Part shown: positions 15,852-24,347 of the stretch, piece after piece | Layout: the number at the start of each line of letters is the position of its first letter | How positions within the stretch are numbered: position 1 is the first letter of the stretch | Origin: Gammaproteobacteria bacterium | Lineage (GTDB): Bacteria; Pseudomonadota; Gammaproteobacteria; JADZEE01 | DNA length: 35,140 bases | NCBI GenBank assembly: GCA_020850735.1 | Contig: JADZEE010000017.1 | Location: 1 to 35,140, forward strand | Direction: 5' to 3' | Notes under the pieces: generated by a model | Told to the model about the DNA's origin: nothing | Seen by the model: the letters and a program-made list of their open reading frames with translations, nothing else | The model's database searches: none | Program-made: the position numbers and the translations under genes

Positions 15852-18593
15852 TCACAGGGACAGATCGAAGCGGCTGGAGTTGGCGTCGACCACGATTGCG
15901 TTGCGCCAGTCGACCGCGTCCGCAGATTCCGCCCGGGCGAGTTGATAAGCGCCGGGTGGCAGGCGGTTGAACCAGAACCCGCCCAGCGCGTCCGCACGGG
16001 TCAGGCGCGGCGCGCTGTCCGGTTCGAACAGCGGCCGCAGCGCCACGTAAGCGGCCCCGGTAACGTCCGCCCGCACCCGTCCGCCCAGCACCAGCGTATC
16101 GCCGGCACCCTGCGCGCGGGTGGGCTTGGGCCGGCCGAATTCCATCCGGTCCAGATCGACCCAGTCTCCCGGCCGGCCGCGCGCGAGCAGTGTGACGCGC
16201 TCCAGCGGCTGCGAGGGCATGGCGACGCGCGCGGGATCGCCGTCGAACCACTCCAGGTCATACAGCGGGATGGCGATCCGGTGCCAATGTCGCGGCTGCC
16301 GTCCCGTATCCGCCAGCCAGTACGCGGCGGTCAGCGCACCGGCGATCGGGCTCAGCTCGCGCGCACCGAAGAAAAAGCGCCCGCCGCCCGCGGTCACGAG
16401 CACGACCGCGAATCGTACCCGCGCGGCCGAGCGCGCCATGGCCCAGTACAGCACCTGCGCCGCATGCGGGCGCACGCCGTGACCGGAAAATTCGATGCGG
16501 CCGTCGATGCTGCCGGATCCCGCCGGGCCATCCAGACTCAGGCGCGCGCTGTAGCGACCGTGATAAGCCGTGCCGGCATCCCCGCGCCAGATCCATTGCG
16601 CGTTGCTTGCGCACCATGGCACCCGGCTGTCCGCGCCGGAGCGGCCACGGGGATCGACTTCGTCGAACACGACGTGCCGGATGCCACATGCCGCCAGCGT
16701 GACCGACGGACGTCCGGTCTCGTCGGCCGGATTGCGGATCAGATCGTGCAGCTCCCGGCCGTCGAGCAGCACGCGCGCCCGCTGCGCATCTTCGACGTAG
16801 TAGGTGAGGCCGTAGAGCGCGTCCTCGTGCTGTGGCAGGCGCATCCCGAGGACCGGATCGTGCCAGGAGGCAATTTCGATACGATCCTTCGCCCGCCGCC
16901 GGGTCGCGCCGGCGACCGTCTGCGCCATGCAGGCGTAACCGGCCAGCACGGACGCACGCGTGAACCACAGCCGTTCGCTCCGCGTACACGTACCCGAAAC
17001 GTTGTAATGCCGGTCCTTGGCCGTCACCGTCGCGCCGGCGCGAAAATCGGGTTCGCGCCGATACGGCGGATCGCCCCAGTGGCCCAGATGGGTGTAGAGC
17101 ACGGCGGCCTCGCCCGGACTGGCACGCAACTCCTCGAGTACGACGCCCAGCCGCAACTGGAAGCTCGCCGCGCGCGTGCGCTGCGGATCCAGCGCCGGCT
17201 CATCCTGCCACGGCGGCGGCAGCGGCGGGAAGGCGGCGCACAGGTTGTAGAGCCCGTCGCCCGCGCGCGAGGCAACCGGGTAGACCACGTTGAACACGCT
17301 GCAGTGCCCGCCTTCGCTCGCCGCCGGATCCAGGCTCCTCGCCGCGTAGCGCCTGCCCTGGATCAGGCGCAGGAACACGATGCCGAAACGGTCGCGGATC
17401 GCGGGCAGCACGCGCGCGAACGAGCGCTCATCGTCGGCGAGCGTCGAGAATCTCAGCCCCGGCTCGTCGAAGGCGCCGTAATAGCTCCAGGAGGGATCAT
17501 ATTGTCCGCGCAACAGTGCGCCGTTGCGCTCGTTCTCGACGCGCAGGCGATTGGCGGTGTAGAAATGCCACCGGCCGTGCGTGGTGCACAGGTTGGTGGA
17601 GAAATGGAACTCGTCGTTGATGAACTGCAAGCGGTCCAGCAGCATTTCGGCGTGCACGTTGTGCAGGTACACGCGGGCGCCGTCGAGCGCCGCCGTCGCG
17701 CCGAGCACGATCTCGAGCCGATCGACGTCATCGACGCACGGCGGGGCCGTGTCCGCGCGCACCTCGTACATCGTCGTGAAGAACGCCAGACCTTCCCCGC
17801 CGGCGTCCGCAGCCGCGCGCAGGAAGGGATACAGGCCGGTATTGCGTTCTCTCGCGTAACGCCAGCGCTGCGCGCCGTCGCGGCTCACGGCGACGATTTC
17901 CGTGATTGCCTCCACCAGCGCCGGGCTGCCCAGTACCGACACGGCGAGCGGCCAGAAGTTGCCCGCATGATGGAGCAGAAGCTCGTGCTCGAACCGTCGG
18001 GGCAGCGCCACCGTTGCGAGCCGCGCCGACACGCGGACCAGTCCATCGAGCAGGATCACGCGCGGTCCGCGATCGGTGAACCCGTGCCAGTGATCGATAT
18101 TGCCCAGATGGTGCTCGGCGAGCAGGGCGTAGAGATCCGGCTGCCAGGCCCGCTCGCGCTCGCAATGACCCGCGTCGATGCGGAAATCCGGCGACAACAG
18201 ACCCAGGCCGGGTAGCTCGTGTCCGGGATAACGGCCCGACAGGGAAGTCAGCCACAGCGAGTCGCCGAAATCCAGGCCGTGCGCCTCGACGAGCGCGGCG
18301 ATGCAGGACCGGTAGCGGTCCCGGTTCGTGAAATCCGTGTCGCTGGTGATGGCCATGGCGCTCGCGAACGGGAAAGGCCAGCGGCGCATCCCGGCACGCT
18401 GCTGCCAGCACGCCATCTGCTCGCGCTGTGCAACGCTCGGCAGGGGCAGCAGATTGACCGTCTTCTGCGCTGCAATGGCCGTTCGCAGCGCGCGGCGAAA
18501 GGCGAGGAAACCGGCATCGGGACTATCACCGGCCAAGCGCCCGACGCGCCCGTCGAACCAGGTGGTCAGCACCTGCGCCGCACGCCCGAGCAT
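15852..18593 (-). CDS. Large protein of unknown function (913 aa)
   Basis: Not recognised as a known family. There is no signal peptide or membrane helix. The N-terminal two thirds hold possible metal-binding clusters: FASAMAITSDTDFTN (77-90), GNIDHWHGFTDRG (164-176) and LYTHLGHWGDPP (499-510). The first is reminiscent of motif 1 of NodB-type deacetylases. The C-terminal third looks like beta-sandwich modules: a galactose-binding/CBM-like part (about 660-820, ending in GDWVDLDRMEFGRP) and a small carboxypeptidase-regulatory-like part (about 833-913). This layout suggests a carbohydrate-acting enzyme; that is inference. A GTG at 18596 directly precedes the ATG used. It follows the methyltransferase gene with no gap (TGA at 18597-18599) and is followed after 22 bp by the triple-fusion gene. 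Confidence 0.82.
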   Translation of the reverse strand: MLGRAAQVLTTWFDGRVGRLAGDSPDAGFLAFRRALRTAIAAQKTVNLLPLPSVAQREQMACWQQRAGMRRWPFPFASAMAITSDTDFTNRDRYRSCIAALVEAHGLDFGDSLWLTSLSGRYPGHELPGLGLLSPDFRIDAGHCERERAWQPDLYALLAEHHLGNIDHWHGFTDRGPRVILLDGLVRVSARLATVALPRRFEHELLLHHAGNFWPLAVSVLGSPALVEAITEIVAVSRDGAQRWRYARERNTGLYPFLRAAADAGGEGLAFFTTMYEVRADTAPPCVDDVDRLEIVLGATAALDGARVYLHNVHAEMLLDRLQFINDEFHFSTNLCTTHGRWHFYTANRLRVENERNGALLRGQYDPSWSYYGAFDEPGLRFSTLADDERSFARVLPAIRDRFGIVFLRLIQGRRYAARSLDPAASEGGHCSVFNVVYPVASRAGDGLYNLCAAFPPLPPPWQDEPALDPQRTRAASFQLRLGVVLEELRASPGEAAVLYTHLGHWGDPPYRREPDFRAGATVTAKDRHYNVSGTCTRSERLWFTRASVLAGYACMAQTVAGATRRRAKDRIEIASWHDPVLGMRLPQHEDALYGLTYYVEDAQRARVLLDGRELHDLIRNPADETGRPSVTLAACGIRHVVFDEVDPRGRSGADSRVPWCASNAQWIWRGDAGTAYHGRYSARLSLDGPAGSGSIDGRIEFSGHGVRPHAAQVLYWAMARSAARVRFAVVLVTAGGGRFFFGARELSPIAGALTAAYWLADTGRQPRHWHRIAIPLYDLEWFDGDPARVAMPSQPLERVTLLARGRPGDWVDLDRMEFGRPKPTRAQGAGDTLVLGGRVRADVTGAAYVALRPLFEPDSAPRLTRADALGGFWFNRLPPGAYQLARAESADAVDWRNAIVVDANSSRFDLSL

Positions 18594-18596
18594 CAC

Positions 18597-19418
18597 TCAG
18601 CTCGCTCCCGCCCGGCCGTCAGCCACCGCCACGGCGGGCTTGCGCGCCACGAACTCGATGTTGTTGTCGAACACCCAGGCAAAGCGGGCGGGGAACATGG
18701 GCCGTCGTTGCGCGGTCACACCCGTCCTCAGGTCGAGGTGCCCGTCCGGAGCCGCCGCGATCAGCTCCAGGCCGTGGCGCGCGCACAGCGCCGGCACGTC
18801 GCGCAGATTGACGAAATTGGCGGGGTGATCCGCGTTGTGTCCATCGCGCAGGGCCCGCAGCGCGGTGCGGGCGCGCGCCGGCCGGCCTTCGACGAGTCCG
18901 CTCAGCCACTTGTACAGCCAGCGCCCGCGCGCGTTCATGCCGACGTAGAGCAGGCCGCCGGGCTCGAGGACCCGCGCGAGCGTCGCCAGCGAACGGTGCA
19001 GCGGCGTGAACATGACGACGCTGTAACACCAGACCAGGTCGAACTCAGCGTCGGCGAAGGGCAGATCCGGCAGACAGACCTGGCCGAAACTGACGTTCGG
19101 CGCCTGCCAGCGTTCGCACAGCAGGCGCGCGATCCCGAGCATGCGTTCCTGCTTGTCGACCGCGACCACCTGGTCGTTGAAACGGGACAGCGCCGCGGTC
19201 CACTGGCCGAAGCCGCAGCCGGCATCGAGCACCCGGCGGGCGCCGGTGAAGCCCGCCATCTGCACGCGCTGCTGGTAGAAACGCTCGTCCCACTGGAACA
19301 GGAAACGATGGTTGTCGTCGTCCCGGAACGGCGCGCCCGCGAGCGAGGCCAGCACCGCCGGATCCGGTTGCCAGTCCAGCTCCAGCCAGGCGCGCAGGGC
19401 TGCGCTCAGGATCTTCAT
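18597..19418 (-). CDS. Class I SAM-dependent methyltransferase
   Basis: A 273-residue methyltransferase. Motif I is RRVLDAGCGFGQWTAAL (about 61-77), motif II VVAVDKQERML, the acidic motif FDLVWCYSVVMF, and the post-motif LARVLEPGGLLYVGM. A charged C-terminal extension follows. The preferred start is the ATG at 19418, which overlaps the stop of a 14-codon mini-cistron (ATGA); an in-frame ATG at 19436 is a weaker alternative. Its position among sulfotransferase and glycan genes suggests methylation of a sugar or a glycan terminus. Substrate unknown. Confidence 0.9.
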   Translation of the reverse strand: MKILSAALRAWLELDWQPDPAVLASLAGAPFRDDDNHRFLFQWDERFYQQRVQMAGFTGARRVLDAGCGFGQWTAALSRFNDQVVAVDKQERMLGIARLLCERWQAPNVSFGQVCLPDLPFADAEFDLVWCYSVVMFTPLHRSLATLARVLEPGGLLYVGMNARGRWLYKWLSGLVEGRPARARTALRALRDGHNADHPANFVNLRDVPALCARHGLELIAAAPDGHLDLRTGVTAQRRPMFPARFAWVFDNNIEFVARKPAVAVADGRAGAS

Positions 19419-19459
19419 CGCAGCCACCGGCGCCATCGCGCACGCGCTTCGGGATTCAT
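19415..19459 (-). CDS. 14-codon mini-cistron (MNPEARARWRRWLR)
   Basis: Its ATG (19459) overlaps the stop of the ABC-like gene as ATGA, and its TGA (19415-19417) overlaps the ATG of the methyltransferase as ATGA. Such a chain would couple translation of the two flanking genes across a 37-bp gap. The peptide is rich in Arg and Trp. It may have no function of its own. Expression is inferred only from the overlaps. Confidence 0.35.
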   Translation of the reverse strand: MNPEARARWRRWLR

Positions 19460-21258
19460 CCCAGCAGCTCCTGTTCCTGCAAGGCACTGTCGTCGCTCCC
19501 GGCGCGCCCGGTGGCGAGCAGATCCGGACAGACTCCCGCCAGCCATTCGCGCGATCCGATGCCGGCGATCTCCCCGTCCATGACCGCCACGATGCAGCCG
19601 CCCGAGCCGTTCGCCAGCGGCACGGTGCGGGTCACGAAGAACACGAACCGGCCGGCGAACGTCGCGACGAGCGGCGTCCGCGCCGCCGAGGTGGCGGCCG
19701 GCAGCACCGCAAGATCGACCAGGACGATCGCGCGCTCGTCCGCCGCGACGGGCGCGAGCAGCAGCACCGCGCGCAGATCGCGGTCGACGCGATCCCACTG
19801 CGCGGCGACGGGATCGCGCGCGAGCCGCAGGCGCAGGGTCGCGAGCTTCGCCTGCAGGCCGGCACGCGCGGCGATGTCGGCCACGGCCGCACTCTCCAGG
19901 GCACGCACGCGCGCCTGTATCGCTCCGGGCGTGCCGAGGGCCCATTCCGCCGGCCGCGCCCGTGCGCCGACGAAACAGACGTTGCGGCGCCAGAATGCCA
20001 GTGGTGCCGAGCTCGCGCCGGCCAGCGGCACGATCAATGCCCGCAGCCCGGTCCGGTCGAGCGGCGGCTCGGCCAGCACCAGCACCGGGTCGCCGCGCTG
20101 CACGGTCAGCGCCGGTGAGCCGCCCGGCCAGCGCTGCGCGCTGGTGAGCACCAGCGTGTCGCCCGCGTCGCGCACCGCGTCATCGTCGCCGGCGGCCTGC
20201 GCCGGGACGGCATTGTCGCGCAGTGCGAGCTGCTTGCGGGCCGAGGAGTAGAAAATGCTCAGCGAGGTCACGTAACTCTGCAGGGTGCGACCGCTCTGGA
20301 GCAGGTGCGCGAGCGACAGCAGGTAACCGAGCACCAGACCCCAGGAGATCCGTTGCGCACCCGCCAGGTAGAGTACCGCCAGCATCACGAACACCAGCAG
20401 ACCCGAGGTCGCCAGGGACACGCCGAAATGAGCCGTGGCGTGGGACAGGCGCATGCGATCGAGCGAATCGAAATAGTTGCGCCCCCCGGATTCGTCGTCG
20501 AGAAATCGCTCCAGCTCGCGCTCGAAACCGGGTTCACGACCCACGTTGCTCGCATTGACCGCATCGATCGTCGCGCCGACGCGGGCGAACAGCTCCATCG
20601 AGGCGGCGTGAAAAAAGCGCTCGGCATCCTGGGTCGCGCGGCTGGACGCGCGGTAGACGATTGGCACGAACACCGCCAGCAGCGGCAGCACCACGAGCGT
20701 GAGCGGCGCGCTGATCCACAGCAGGATGAACAGCGCGATCAGGCACCGGAACACCGGTTCGATCATGCGCACGATGTCCTCGAGCGCGTTGCCGAGCTGA
20801 TTGGATCCGAGCAGGATGGTTCGGCGCAGGAGCGTCGGGTTCTCCGGCAACGAAGCACCGGCCAGACTCGAGCTGCCGTCCAGCGCGATGATGCCGTCGC
20901 GCACGCAGCTCTGGTGAAAGGCGCGCCCCAGCGCCCGCGTGCGGCGACTCGCGCTCAGCGTCGCCCACGCCCCCGCGAGCAGCATCGCGGCCATAGCGGC
21001 GGCGAGCACGGGCGCCGCGAGCAGCCGGTTCGATGCGAACGCATCGAGCCACGCGACGCCGACACTGCCGCCGCCCTCGACGGTGTGGACCGCGAACACG
21101 AGAAAACCGACCACCGCGCCCTGCGCCAGCGCACCCAGCGCGGCGAGCAGGGTGACGGTCACCAGCGCAGCGCGATGGGCCGCGAGAAACGGCCCCACCA
21201 GCCGCGCGTAATTGGTGACGAAGCGCCGGGCCGCTTCGACGACGGCGCCGACGTTCAT
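19456..21258 (-). CDS. ABC exporter-like protein with degenerate ATPase domain
   Basis: A 600-residue protein with the layout of a half-size ABC exporter of the MsbA/PglK type: a six-helix membrane part (helices near 31-57, 80-100, 165-183, 186-201, 278-299 and 304-320) and a C-terminal ATPase-like part (about 365-590). The ATPase part lacks the key motifs. The Walker A position reads VLVLAEPPLDRTGL with no GxxGxGKS/T. No LSGGQ signature is visible. The Walker B position reads AIVLVDLAVLPA without the Glu. The end, VAVMDGEIAGIGSREWL, still resembles an ABC domain. The frame is intact with normal codon use, so it is not a decayed gene. Possible roles are an ATP-independent scaffold, one half of a heterodimer, or a flippase partner. 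The start at 21258 overlaps the upstream stop (ATGA). Confidence 0.85.
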   Translation of the reverse strand: MNVGAVVEAARRFVTNYARLVGPFLAAHRAALVTVTLLAALGALAQGAVVGFLVFAVHTVEGGGSVGVAWLDAFASNRLLAAPVLAAAMAAMLLAGAWATLSASRRTRALGRAFHQSCVRDGIIALDGSSSLAGASLPENPTLLRRTILLGSNQLGNALEDIVRMIEPVFRCLIALFILLWISAPLTLVVLPLLAVFVPIVYRASSRATQDAERFFHAASMELFARVGATIDAVNASNVGREPGFERELERFLDDESGGRNYFDSLDRMRLSHATAHFGVSLATSGLLVFVMLAVLYLAGAQRISWGLVLGYLLSLAHLLQSGRTLQSYVTSLSIFYSSARKQLALRDNAVPAQAAGDDDAVRDAGDTLVLTSAQRWPGGSPALTVQRGDPVLVLAEPPLDRTGLRALIVPLAGASSAPLAFWRRNVCFVGARARPAEWALGTPGAIQARVRALESAAVADIAARAGLQAKLATLRLRLARDPVAAQWDRVDRDLRAVLLLAPVAADERAIVLVDLAVLPAATSAARTPLVATFAGRFVFFVTRTVPLANGSGGCIVAVMDGEIAGIGSREWLAGVCPDLLATGRAGSDDSALQEQELLG

Positions 21259-23291
21259 GCCGGCAGCAACCCCGTGTCCCGCAGGGTCGCAAACAGGGCG
21301 TGCGCGGCGAGCCGGTGCCCGGTGGCGTTCCAGCGTCCGTCGCGACGATGGCAGGCCGGCAGGCGCGGCGGCAGCGCCGCGAACAGCGCATAGGGATCGG
21401 CCAGCGGCACACCGAGCGTCGCCGCGATCCCGGCGATCCGCTCGCGCACGCGGTCCGCGTGCCGTGCGCAGCGCCCGAGGTTCCCGTCCTGCGCGTCGCG
21501 CGCCGCCAGCTCGCCGTTGGCTTCGAGCAGCAGCAGCGTGCGCGCGCCCGTATCGGCGACCGCCGCGCACAGCGCGCCATACAGGCGCGCCAGATAGTCG
21601 CAGCCGTCCAGCCCCTCCAGGGTCGGCACGACGTCATCGCCCAGGGCTGTGACCAGGTTGGCGCCACTGGCCGGATCGACCGTATCGGCCTGCGGATCGC
21701 GCCGGTGCAACGACCAGGCCGGCGCGCGCTCGACCGCCACCACGCGCGCGGCCGCAGGATCCCACTTCAGGTATCCGCCGGCGGGATAGTGCGCACTGAT
21801 CCCGGTGGCGCGGGCCCAGGCGCGCGGCAGGTTGTGCCTGAGCGCCTGATCGCCGATGCCGAGGATCACCACGGTGGGCCGGAGCCGGTCGCGGACGGTT
21901 TCGAACCAGCTCCACAAGCGGTCGATCCCCATGCCCGGATACGCGAGCTTCACGATCTGCGGGCGGCTGCCCGCGTACTTCTCGACGAGATCGGCGAGGA
22001 TCGAGTGCAGCTGTACGGGCACCGCGACGGGCAGGCCGTCGACGTTGTCCGCGCCGAGCAACAGGATGCGCAGCCCAGCGGCCGCCGTCTCGTCCGCCGC
22101 CGGCAGCGGCCGGTCGAGCATGCCCAGCTCGTTCGGCGCGTGCACCACCTGCCCTTCCTGCGCCGCATCGCGCGGACCGCTCCAGCACTGCCGCACCGTC
22201 GGCTCGTAACTGATCCAGCCGAGCCGTGGGTTCGGTGCCGCCACGACGCGATCGCTGCGCAGCAGCGGCGCGCGATCGGGGCCGGCGCGGCCGCCGTAAT
22301 ACACCGGATGCACCACCAGAACGAGATAGCGGCCGCCGGGCAGCGCGCGGATCGCCTCGACCAGACGCGCCTGGTCGATGAAATCCTCCTCGACCGTGCC
22401 CGGGTCTTGTTCGAGCCGGCGCCGGTGTGCGTGCCAGTTCCAGCGCTGGGTCATGCGGATGGCGCCGTATTCCAGCGGCGTGTGCTGTTGCCAGAAGACC
22501 TCGTTGCCTTCGTACTCCAGGCCCAGTGATCGCTCGTCGAGCACGTGCAGCGGGGCATGCCGGCCGCCGTGCTCGACCCAGTCCGGGAGCGGGACGCCGC
22601 TGCGCCGATCCGCCGGTCGCGCATAACCCTTGAACACCTCGTAGTTCTCCGCACCGTAGACGGGCCGGTGATTGTGTGCCGTCGTGCCGTACAGGCGGAT
22701 GCCGTGCGCGCGCAGCCATTCGATCTCGGCGACGACGGCCTGGGCGCCGTCGATGCCGTGGAGCTGGTAGAGCAGCAGCGGATCGGTGTGCAGGGACACT
22801 TCGTGGCCGAGCTCCTGCAGTCGGCGATAGACGTGAATCATGCACTCGTGGCGCAGGAACTCCCCGTCGCGCAGCTCGCCGTAGTACGGGGCCGTGTGCA
22901 GCACCACCCAGTTGCTGGCGACGCCGTGCGCGTGCTCCAGAAGTGCCTGCTGCAACGCCGCCACGATATCCATATCCACGTCATGGCGGATACCGACCCG
23001 GATACGGTCCGGCGGGCAGGGCTCGCGCAGCAGATCGCGGTGCGTGACGAATTCCAGGTTCGGGATCGCGGTCAGCTCGCGCAGCAGCAGCTCGTAGTCG
23101 AATGCCGAGGCAGCGACGATCTTGGCAGCGCCACCGAAGGAAAAATCACAGCCGTAGCCCTTGTCGATCTGGTCGTTGACGCGGGCGAAGACCTGCGCGA
23201 TGGTCGCACCGGAATCGCGCACCACGTAGGGTTTGAACGACGCGCCGGCCCCGCGAATCCGCGCCGCGCCGGCGGCGTCAGCGGCGCTCAC
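21255..23291 (-). CDS. NodB-like deacetylase fused to SGNH-hydrolase-like domain
   Basis: A 678-residue two-domain protein. Residues ~95-335 are a NodB/CE4-like domain with IRHDVDMD (101-108), EVSLHTDP (164-171) and TTAHNHRPVYGAEN (203-216). These Asp and His residues fit metal binding and catalysis. The same domain occurs at the end of the triple fusion encoded at 13295-15829. Residues ~405-675 resemble an SGNH/GDSL esterase or acyltransferase: LRILLLGADNVDG where block I lies, LAYPGMGIDRLW, VVILGIGDQ, and DGRWNATGHRLAAH with the terminal Asp-His pair. The block I serine is not evident. There is no signal peptide, so it is probably cytoplasmic. The GTG start at 23291 overlaps the upstream methyltransferase gene by 14 bp; no better start is seen. 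Acyl-group editing of a glycan is inferred. Confidence 0.85.
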   Translation of the reverse strand: MSAADAAGAARIRGAGASFKPYVVRDSGATIAQVFARVNDQIDKGYGCDFSFGGAAKIVAASAFDYELLLRELTAIPNLEFVTHRDLLREPCPPDRIRVGIRHDVDMDIVAALQQALLEHAHGVASNWVVLHTAPYYGELRDGEFLRHECMIHVYRRLQELGHEVSLHTDPLLLYQLHGIDGAQAVVAEIEWLRAHGIRLYGTTAHNHRPVYGAENYEVFKGYARPADRRSGVPLPDWVEHGGRHAPLHVLDERSLGLEYEGNEVFWQQHTPLEYGAIRMTQRWNWHAHRRRLEQDPGTVEEDFIDQARLVEAIRALPGGRYLVLVVHPVYYGGRAGPDRAPLLRSDRVVAAPNPRLGWISYEPTVRQCWSGPRDAAQEGQVVHAPNELGMLDRPLPAADETAAAGLRILLLGADNVDGLPVAVPVQLHSILADLVEKYAGSRPQIVKLAYPGMGIDRLWSWFETVRDRLRPTVVILGIGDQALRHNLPRAWARATGISAHYPAGGYLKWDPAAARVVAVERAPAWSLHRRDPQADTVDPASGANLVTALGDDVVPTLEGLDGCDYLARLYGALCAAVADTGARTLLLLEANGELAARDAQDGNLGRCARHADRVRERIAGIAATLGVPLADPYALFAALPPRLPACHRRDGRWNATGHRLAAHALFATLRDTGLLPA

Positions 23292-24324
23292 GGTCGGCCC
23301 CCGCAACGGGCGGTTTGCGCGCAAAGATGAAAAATCCCTGCGTGCTGCACAAACCTTCCCAAACCGCTTCGTTGTCACGCATCTCGAAGCGCGGTGAGCT
23401 GGTGATCCAGGGCGTCTCGAAGCCGAGCGCCCGCATGCGTCCCGACAGCTCGTAGGGATCGGTCGGGTTGCCGTTGGATGCACCGGTGCGGGCGATGCAG
23501 GTCGGCCGCAGCGATTCGGGCTGAAACACGCTGCCCGGCGTGCGGCCGCCGGCGAGGTAATCCAGGGCCGCCCGCTCGACCGCCTCGCCGTACAGGTAGC
23601 AGGTCTCGCGGGCCAGGCGCTGCGCGCGTGTTTCGTCCAGCGCCGGTACGCACGCGCGGATCATGGCGAGGCGCTGGCGGTAGTTCGGGCCGTTGGGATT
23701 CTCCTGCGTGCCGTCGCCGATCTCCGCGCGGTGAAAATTGCGGCGCAGGCGCTCGAGCGCATCGGCGCAATACGGGTTGTTCGCATCCGAGAACAGCAGC
23801 TGGCCACCCGGTCTGAGGATGCGCCAGGCCTCGGCAAGGGTTTGTGCAAACGAGTCCGGCAGTGCATTGCACAGTACCTGGTTGATGACCACCCAGTCGA
23901 TGCTGTCGCTGCACAGCGGCACGATCCCCGCCCGCATCGGCCGGAAGCGCAGCCGGTCCTGCGCCTGGCGGACTCGCCATTGCTCGGCGAGCCGGGCGGA
24001 ATTTTCGATCGGCTCGATGCCGTAGACCCGCCGGCAACCGAGCGAGGCCTGTATCGCCGTCGAGAAGCCGAGCCAGCAACCGAGATCGCAGCCGACGGAA
24101 GCGGAAAAGTCGGGCAGGTGTGCGAACCAGTGCTGATAGTGGCGGCGCATGTTTACCACCTTCTCGAGGCTGTCGAAGCCGGCCGCCTGCACGTAGCGAC
24201 CGGTGCCGCCGATGTCTGCGGCCTCCTGCGCGTCCGTGCGCTCCCACTGCTCGGCCACGCGAGCGAACAGCTCGAACAATGCCCGGGCTTCCTTTTCAGA
24301 TCCCCTGATCAGCTTCTCGAGCAT
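23278..24324 (-). CDS. Class I SAM-dependent methyltransferase
   Basis: A 348-residue methyltransferase-fold protein. Motif I is VGCDLGCWLGFSTAIQ (77-92), then RRVYGIEPIENSARL, DSIDWVVINQVLCNALP, and AWRILRPGGQLLFSDANNP. A long C-terminal part of about 150 residues (with QENPNGPNYRQRLA and ETCYLYGEAVERA) probably forms a substrate cap and is not recognised. The start at 24324 (MLEKLIRGSEKEA) is chosen because upstream sequence in the same frame is low-complexity and glycine/arginine-rich. It lies 23 bp after the sulfotransferase gene and overlaps the deacetylase-SGNH gene. Likely role: methylation of a sugar or of another part of the glycan. Confidence 0.87.
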   Translation of the reverse strand: MLEKLIRGSEKEARALFELFARVAEQWERTDAQEAADIGGTGRYVQAAGFDSLEKVVNMRRHYQHWFAHLPDFSASVGCDLGCWLGFSTAIQASLGCRRVYGIEPIENSARLAEQWRVRQAQDRLRFRPMRAGIVPLCSDSIDWVVINQVLCNALPDSFAQTLAEAWRILRPGGQLLFSDANNPYCADALERLRRNFHRAEIGDGTQENPNGPNYRQRLAMIRACVPALDETRAQRLARETCYLYGEAVERAALDYLAGGRTPGSVFQPESLRPTCIARTGASNGNPTDPYELSGRMRALGFETPWITSSPRFEMRDNEAVWEGLCSTQGFFIFARKPPVAGADRERR

Positions 24325-24347
24325 GCCGTAGATCCCTGCGCCGCCGC

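Noticed and set aside
15830..15997. 56-residue N-terminal extension of the triple-fusion protein
   Set aside because: It lies over the 3' end of the upstream gene, has no protein-like character, and the sulfotransferase fold begins at the ATG at 15829.
21259..21570. Upstream extension of the ABC-like protein
   Set aside because: The extra ~100 residues are Arg/Ala-rich shadow of the SGNH-like domain gene; the ATGA overlap at 21258 gives a clear start.
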